Source of the DNA: Pleodorina starrii
Taxonomy: Eukaryota > Chlorophyta > Chlorophyceae > Chlamydomonadales > Volvocaceae
Assembly (NCBI GenBank): GCA_030267565.1
Contig: BRXU01000021.1
Coordinates: forward strand, 483,501-547,500
DNA: 64,000 bases
Reading direction: 5' to 3'
Both the position numbers and the translations under genes were made by a program. Shown in pieces: positions 57,318-64,000 of this stretch; position 1 is the first letter of the stretch; the number at the start of each line of letters is the position of its first letter. The notes beneath the pieces are model-generated. The model was given only the letters and a program-made list of their open reading frames with translations. It had not been told where the DNA came from and did not search any database.

Positions 57318-60300
57318 ATGCTACGGCGCAAAGGAGCGCGCGCGTGCGCTCTCCTGTTCGCAGCGGTGTTGGCGTGTGCAGCGCAGCGCCTTTCCGCGAT
57401 CCATGTGAACGACCTAATTACCTCCAGCACAACATCACAGGGCCGCAGCGGCCGTGGCGATGCTTGGCGGACCGGGGAAATTGTCTCGGATGCCCAGGGT
57501 GGTGGGCGGGCATTGGCAAGCCAAGTGGACAACCTGGAGAGTGCGTTAAACTACACCGCCCTTGAATGCAGCCGCTATGATCTCACCTACTCCCAAATCG
57601 AACGCGACCTGGAAATTCACCGCAAGCTGGGCGGCATCTCGCTCGAAGCCACTCGGTTCGCGGCGGAGAGGTTTGGCGGCGTGGCCATGCGCGGTCTCAC
57701 CATCGGGTGAGCGATGCGGCCTCCACCCAGACCCAGGGTCAGGGTCAGCCGTCAGCGATGCTAGCCGCTAGCAGGGGGCCGCTGGAGAACGGGAAGTGAT
57801 GTACGGGAGAGGCTCTGTACGGAGTCCGATCACGGCAAGAACTTGAGCGCGCACTGCGACCCAGCTGCCCTCCTTGGTTGGCTCTAGTCAGCGCCATGTT
57901 GCGCTGCAGTGCAGTTACGACACAATACGGCATATTGGGCTGTCGTACTGAGCACAAGGGTACGGGGCGGGGCGAGCGAAAGAGCGGGGGCGGCCATGTG
58001 CGGACAGTGACAGCGGCGGACGCTCCTCTCTGCCGGGACTGCACACGACACGGCACAGGCTGCTTTCCAACCCTGTGTATGGGCCGTCTGTCATGCCGTA
58101 CCTGCCATGCCGTACTCGCCCCCCTGAGCAGCTGTCTTTGCGCCTGGGCTTGGTGTCTGCGGTGTTGCTTCCCCTGACCGGCATCCGCCGACTAACCTTG
58201 CGTGCCCCAGGCCTCAGGCCCCAGGCCTCAGGCCTAGTAACGCCCTCCTCCCTTCCCGGGTCCGTTCGCTAACGCCCCTCTCCGTCTCCACTGCGGTATC
58301 TCCTTTTTGCCCCCCGACCCCGCCCCCGCGGTCCCCCCGTGCAGTTTCTTTGGCGGTCGCGCCTACCTTCTGAGCCCCACCGACTTCCCGGGTCTGCGCC
58401 ACCACGCGCCCCTCCACCTGGCCTACATGCGCATGATGCTGCACCTGGAGGACAGTTTCGGAGCGGGAGGGGGAGGGCAGCGGGGGAAGGGGGAGGGGGA
58501 GGAGCGGGGGGAAGGGCAGCAGGGGCAGGGGAGCTGGGGGTTGCCTGATGTGGCGTTCGTGCTGACTACCTCAGACACGCCCCGACATGTGAGTGCGGAA
58601 AAAGGGGAGGGGGTGAACGGGGGGGCGAGGTTTTAGGGTGCTGGGGGTTTTAGGGGTTTGGGGGAGGGGGAAGGGAGTGGGAGGGGAAGGGGAAGAGGGG
58701 GCTGGGAAGGGCGGAGGGCAGGGAGGGCAGGGAGGGATGGCAAGGGTGCTGGGGGCGGGGTGCGTTGTTCTCTTGCGGAGGCGGGGTGACGGGGCCAGAG
58801 GCAGGAGGGGGAGGGGGAGAGGGAGTAGGAGGAGGACGCACCGATCTTTGGGATGAGATTGGGGGCGGGGGCCAAGGGGGCTGGGAGGGCCCCCGGGAGA
58901 CCTGGGTGATCTGGAGGGAGGGAAAGTATGCGAAGGAATTGTGAAGGGCCGCCCGGGTTGGGTTGGGTTGTGTGTTGGGAGCTTGGGACCATTTCATTTC
59001 ATGTCATTTCATTTCATTCCCGCAATCTTTTCCAGCTCATTACGGTACCGGTGCTCTTTCCGGTCGGCCTCACACTTCGGTGAACTAATGCAACAAGGGA
59101 TTTCTATTTTGGGAATGCTATCTTCGGATTTCTTATCTTCGGAAATATAATTCCACACAAGGACTGCAATCGTCGTCTGAACGCAGGTGTCTCCGCTGCT
59201 GGTGAACAGCAGCACCCCGCCCGACGTCGTACGGTCGTCGTACGGTCCGGATTTCGTACCGGGGCCGTACCCGCTGTGCGGCATCTGCAAGAGCGACTTC
59301 TTCCCCGACCTGCTGCTGGTGCCCAACTTCCACTTCCACATGAAGTGAGTGTGCCGTACTGGACGATGACGTGGATTTGGAGTCGTACGCGTCGTACACA
59401 CGGCTCTAGCAACTCCATCTGAAGCGAGGGTCGCCACTCGAACACCGGGGGGTTGGAGTTTGGGGGATGGGGATGGGGGGACCACAGTACATGACTACAT
59501 GTTACTACTGTAGTCATTTCTTTTGCGCGTGAGCGTTTAACCCTCCCCCCGCAGACAACCCGTTCCTCCCCTCGCCCCCGCAGCACGCATACCCACACGT
59601 ATGCCCACACACGATTTCTGTCGTACCGTTTGACAGGTTGTACGACAAGACCTTCCTTGACGCCATCCCCCAGTTCAACGAAGTCCCCTGGAAGGACCGC
59701 AAGCCCGTGCTGTTCGGCAGGTTCAGGTACGTTGTACGACAGGGCTGCCGTGGTACGGCAGCCGCGTCAAGGGCTGTTTCACCACCAGGCTGCGGCCCTG
59801 GTTCCTTGGCTGGGGGCCCCGGGGCTTAGGGTACAAGACGGGTACAGTACTAGTACGAGAATACGGACAGATGGGGTGCGTGTACATGCGCGTGTACATC
59901 TGCCCCGACCGCCCTTGTGTGGCTGAGCAGTGGCTGCTGTTGCCGTCTTCCAGTGTTCAAGGCCGTGTGCAGTGCAGTGTTGGGTCAAGGTCGGAGAGCG
60001 AAGACCCCTTCGGCCCTCACGCCCTCCTGTCCTCCTGCATTCCTCGCCCTTCTCAGTCCCCACCCGCCAAACACCCTAAAGCCACCCCCTTGCCTCTCTC
60101 GCCAATACCATTACGGTACAGCTCTTCTGTGGTGTCCTTCGTTCCCGACTGCATCGTATACGGTATATCAAGCTATCGACTGCCCATTCCTTACTACTGG
60201 CTGGTTTTGCCTTATTTCGACCTAAAAGTACGGTAATTCGTACATCCGTAGCGCCCTCTCCAACGGTTCTTCACAGCGGACCCTTCTGACCCTTCGGACC

Positions 60301-63300
60301 CGTCTGATCCTTCTCCTCTCCACCTCTTCCTCGCTAACGCCGTCTCCGTCTCCGCTGCGGTATCATTTTTTACCCTCCTCCTCCCCCTCCCATGAATCCA
60401 TGTCAACCCGCAGCCACTACCGGACCAACCGGGTATCGAATGACGTGTTCACGTACAAGACCGGAACCAACGGCCGCCGCATCTGCTACAAGGGAAATCG
60501 CACCTGCCCCTTCAGAGACTACTTTATCAGCAAGGCGGCTCCCAAGCTGGTACGGACGACAGTACGGCAGTACGGCAGCACGGCAAGCGCGCCACAGAGC
60601 GAGCGCGCCACACACACACACACACGCACCCCGGCGCGCTCAACGTGCCGGCACGCGTCCCGATCAGTGTTCGTATCTTGTCTTTGGGCTTTCGTTCTTC
60701 TGGACGAAAGGGGCCCTTTTTGGCCCGTTTCGTTCGTTGGCTGGCGGATCGCACAGCACCGCACACCGCACCGCACCGCTCACGGCTGCGCCGGTTTCCA
60801 TTCCTTCAGGCCTTCCTCCCCTCCCCCGGCCCTCGGCCCCCCAGCGAGCGGTCCTCGCTCCCGCATTGCTTCCCTCCCAGGTCCCAGCCCGTCATAAAGT
60901 ACGACGCTAGGCTGACGCTCGGCCACCAAGCCCTAAAGCCCTCCTGCCGCCCGATTCACCTCCCCTCCACCTCCTTGCCCCTTCCCCGCCTCCCCCTCCC
61001 TCTCCGCCTCCCCCTCCCCCTCCCCTCCTCCGCCACCCCCCGGCGCCCCATCCAGAACTCCTCCTCCCGTCTGCCCCTGGACGTATCCTTCATCGGCCGT
61101 ATCCCCATGATCCGCCACACGCATTTCAAGTACCTGGCGCATCTGGACGGACAAGGGTGCGTCCGAGGGGGTGGGATCCAGAGGGGTTCGGGTTTTGGGT
61201 GGTGGGGCGTGGGTTAGGGAGTTTCGGAGGTGTTCGGGGGACGGTGTGTTATGTCAAGATGGGCGTTGTGTAGTGTATAAGAGATGTGGCGTTTGCGTTG
61301 GGGAGGCGGAAGGGCGTTGGGGCGAGGTGAGGTGAGGGGGTGCGGGGGGGGGTACCTTACCCTGATGGAAGGGAGCAAAGGGCTGTAGGGCCGGGTCCGG
61401 ACCTTCGGAGCCGGCCGGTGGGGAGGCTGCGGGTTGGAGTCTTGGGCCGGGGGCTGCCGCCAGAGGAGCCGCGGCCAGCCGGGTGGCCAACAGGGGGTGG
61501 AGTGGCGGGAGGGGGGGAGCGGGAGGGGGGGAGCGGGAGGGGGGGAGCGGGAGGGGGGGAGAGCGGGAGGGGGGGAGCGGGAGGGATCAGCGGAGGCTGC
61601 GGCTGCGGCAGGCGGGCCGGGGGCCACGCGGTGCGGTGCGGGTGTTTGGGTTGGGCGCTACCCCCCTCCTCCTCCGTTCGCCTCAGTCGGTTACTTGGCT
61701 GCGGTTCTTCTTCATGACCCTACCCCCCTCCCCTCCTCCCACCTCTCCGGCCTCCCCCTCCGCCCCCTCCACACATTCGCTGCCCAGCATCTCCTCCCGC
61801 CTGGAGCAGGTGCTGCCTCTGGGTAGCTTGGTGGTCAAGGAGGCATCCGGATACTACGCATACTACTACAGGAGGTAGGTGGGCGGGGTGGGCTGGGTGG
61901 GTGGGTGGGGTGGCTGGGTGGGTGGGTGGGTAAAACGAAGATACCGCAGCGGAGACGGAGACGGCGTTAGCGAACGGACCCTGAACCCAGCAATACTTAC
62001 CGGGTGGGTTGGTGGCTGGGTGGGTGGGTGGGTGAGACGGGGGAGCCGCTTGTGACCTCTACCGAACCTAGGGGTGAGCCCTCCGGCCCGGCCTTAAGAC
62101 GGGTGAGGTGATCCGTCGCATCACTCCCAAGTGATCCGAGTAATTCTCGTGTGCGTGTGTTTGTGGTGGTTGGGGGGGTTAGAGAAGGAAGAAGAACCGC
62201 AGCCAAGGCACCCTGGTTGACGACCCTGGGGGGTGAATGCGACCCAGCAACGCATCTGACCAGTCACCGATCACCGATCACCGATCACCAAACGTACAAG
62301 TGCGTGGGCTTTGTCAGCGTGTGGGTATGAGTGCGTTAACGAGATCGGGAGGGGGTGGGGTTGCAAGGGGCTGGGGTTCTCCATGCTCCCCACCCACCCC
62401 ACCCCACCTACCCAACCCCACCCCGGCCCCAACCCCGGCCCCAACCCCGCCTCAGCCTGTTGCGGCACCGGGTCAACCTGGTGGAGTTCTGGCGGGGTTC
62501 GTTGGGGAGCGGCCCCGAGGACCTGGTTTTGGAGCTGGACTGGGCGGCGGACAACGACGAGGCGGCGGCGGCGGTGGCGGCGGAGGGTCAGCGGCTGGCG
62601 GCGACCTACCTGACGGGCAACGGCCGCACGTGCTACTGGTACAGGTGGGGCCTGGGTCAGGTGGGGCCTGGGTCAGATCGCATCGCTTCTGCCCCTCCCC
62701 GCCCCGCCCCGTTCCCGCCCCGGTAAACCTCGATCGCCGAACGATGGTTCGCTCGCCGACTTGCTCCGTGCGCGCTTCGCACGCTTTGTGCGCTTCCAGC
62801 TGTTTGCAGCCGCACATGTGCACACACGCGCGCGAGGGGGTGATGCAGCAGCAGCAGCAGGCTGTTTTGTGCGTTGTTGGTTTCTCTCCGGCGTCTGGTC
62901 CTCGCGCACGTCGTGTCACACCCATGCACGGGTGCACGAGCCATCCGAACGATGACATGACCCGATTATTGCAGCCAGCCAAAACACATGTGTGCGCGCG
63001 GGGCGCAAAGCTTCGTGTGTTCGTGACACTCCCCAGACTTGCACCCACCCATCCTGCTTCGCTGGCGGATTTTCCCCCTTAGCCCCTTTTCTCGTCGGGC
63101 TTGCCTTTGATGAACATTTCATTATTTTCGCGCTGATGTACCGTACTTCGTCCGTCGCAATCTCAAACACTCATGCACACGTGCACACGCGCGGACACGC
63201 AGGCTGTTGCACGGCATCCGGAGCGCCCTGTCGTACAGCCCTTCGCTGTCCCAGTGGCCCGAGGCTCAGCCGCTGAGGCGCGTGGTGGAGGAGCAGCTTC

Positions 63301-63350
63301 TGGCGGCGCCCGGCGGAAAAGAATTGTACGACTTGCCGTGGGCGCCATAA
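57318..63350 (+). CDS. GT90-family glycosyltransferase (CAP10 / POGLUT-like)
   Basis: Nine exons: 57318-57706, 58345-58588, 59187-59344, 59637-59726, 60414-60549, 61056-61156, 61788-61874, 62456-62644, 63203-63350; 1542 nt, 513 aa, every phase closes. The N-terminus MLRRKGARACALLFAAVLAC is a signal peptide, so the enzyme should act in the ER/Golgi lumen. The catalytic core shows LPDVAFVLTTSDTP, CGICKSDFFPDLLLVPNFHF, KDRKPVLFGRFRSHYRTN, and the signature HFKYLAHLDGQGISSRLEQV followed by LPLGSLVVKEASGYYAYYYR. This block corresponds to the Y-K-x-x-I-x-x-D-G-x-x-x-S-x-R segment of Glyco_transf_90. GT90 includes protein O-glucosyltransferases (Rumi/POGLUT), fungal CAP10 xylosyltransferases and relatives; the sugar and acceptor cannot be read from the sequence. 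Length is typical. Introns 1, 4 and 7 carry repeat-B copies. Confidence 0.93.
58256..58312 (+). repeat. Repeat family B, copy 5
   Basis: GGTCCGTTCGCTAACGCC, ACTGCGGTATC and a T-rich tract, in GT90 intron 1, sense orientation, ending about 32 bases before the acceptor at 58344. Confidence 0.85.
60331..60376 (+). repeat. Repeat family B, copy 6
   Basis: CGCTAACGCCGTCTCCGTC, CCGCTGCGGTATC and ATTTTTTACCC, in GT90 intron 4, sense orientation, ending about 37 bases before the acceptor at 60413. Confidence 0.85.
61496..61592. repeat. G-rich tandem repeat in GT90 intron 6
   Basis: Six to seven copies of a 14-bp-type unit, core GGGGGGAGCGGGAG. Confidence 0.9.
61930..62002 (-). repeat. Repeat family B, copy 7 (full length)
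   Basis: On the minus strand: CGGTAAGTATTGCTGGG, GGTCCGTTCGCTAACGCC, CCGCTGCGGTATC, TTCGTTTTACCC. It lies in GT90 intron 7, antisense to the gene. Closest full-length match to the copy at 14946-15020. Confidence 0.85.
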
Positions 63351-64000
63351 TGTACGGCGCCAAATTGGTGGAGGGCGCATGTCGTATTTCGTTGTCGTAC
63401 TACAGGTCGCCACCCCAAAATACGCGACCGCGGGAGGGGACGCGCGACCGGGACACGTCTTATGTGGACACGTCTTTGTGACCGTGTGTTGCGTGGTGTT
63501 GCGCTGTGTGCAGGTTTGTAGGAGTTTGGAGGTTGCCGAGGGGGTATCCGCTGGGAGGGAGGGAGGGTGCCGGGGGGTTAGACAGAGCGGGACGGAGCGG
63601 GACACACAGCCGAAAGTGTGCTGTGGTGAGGGGCATCCCAACTGCAAGGTTTCAGATGCCGCATGCAAAAAAAACGTTTTTTGGTTTTATACGTGCTTTG
63701 GATGTTTATTGTTGGCGGGGAAATGACGTGAGCCTTGGTATTGCCTTGGCAGTACACACATGATGTGATATTGATGTAATGTACAAGAGGCAAACATCCT
63801 AAAGATGGTGTCGGGGAGAGACGTCGTACAAACCCAATTAACCTGGGTGCGGCGTAAGGAGCGTACGTAACTGTTGCGTGCGTGGGTCGTTTCGTGGATT
63901 CGTTAATGGTTGGTTGCAGCCGTTGACGGTTCGCAACGGTTTCGGGCTCTTGAGGTGTCGACTGTCGAGACATTTCTAAGTTCTGGAGATGCACTGGGGG
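63351..64000. other. 3' flank of the GT90 gene
   Basis: No further gene is recognised. Composition shifts to more AT-rich after about 63.65 kb. Short ORFs on either strand have no recognisable features. Confidence 0.5.
63775..63779 (+). terminator. Putative TGTAA polyadenylation signal of GT90
   Basis: TGTAA, the usual green-algal poly(A) signal, lies about 425 bases after the GT90 stop codon in AT-rich sequence. A pentamer alone is weak evidence. Confidence 0.35.

Overview
This window is nuclear DNA of a eukaryote, most likely a GC-rich green alga of the Chlamydomonadales/Volvocales. The genes are split into many short exons by GC-rich, low-complexity introns. Degenerate arrays of TTTTAGGG, the Chlamydomonas-type telomere unit, occur twice. 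Proteins carry long Ala, Gly, Gln and His runs, and a protease ends in a Cys-rich module of a kind I associate with volvocine proteins. I found no prokaryotic operons, rRNA, tRNA or CRISPR array. Species and order are inference.

Layout, left to right. (1) 0.25-4.4 kb, minus: nine internal exons of an RCC2-like RCC1-repeat protein; the 3' end lies beyond the left edge and the first exon was not located. (2) 4.4-12.5 kb: no recognised gene, many simple repeats, a 17-bp minisatellite and a cluster of hairpins. (3) 12.5-18.1 kb, minus: a cyclin-dependent-kinase-like gene in six exons. Its last intron holds a reverse-transcriptase fragment on the opposite strand. (4) 18.2-25.3 kb: lower GC, no recognised gene. 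(5) 25.3-38.6 kb, plus: a ten-exon WDR7/rabconnectin-3-beta homologue, about twice the usual size because of low-complexity insertions. (6) 40.1-41.0 kb, plus: a compact four-exon RNF185/RMA-type membrane-anchored RING E3 ligase. (7) 41-46.1 kb: no recognised gene, interstitial telomere-like repeats. (8) 46.1-47.0 kb, minus: a small two-exon basic protein. (9) 48.9-56.4 kb, minus: a secreted or membrane-anchored trypsin-like serine protease with duplicated activation-peptide exons and a Cys-rich C-terminus. (10) 57.3-63.4 kb, plus: a nine-exon GT90 (CAP10/POGLUT-like) glycosyltransferase, divergent from the protease.

The exon models were built by hand from splice sites, reading phase and family homology. 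For CDK, WDR7, RNF185 and GT90 every phase closes and the total length divides by three. The genes do not form a pathway. WDR7 (V-ATPase control), RNF185 (ER quality control), the protease and GT90 (secretory pathway) all relate to endomembranes, which may be chance.

The most unusual signals are non-coding. Two short repeat families (A and B) sit mainly inside introns of unrelated genes. B carries a donor-like GTAAGT, a branch-point-like CTAAC and a pyrimidine tract in order, so it looks like a mobile or copied intron module. A palindromic 12-mer recurs through the WDR7 coding exons in different reading frames.
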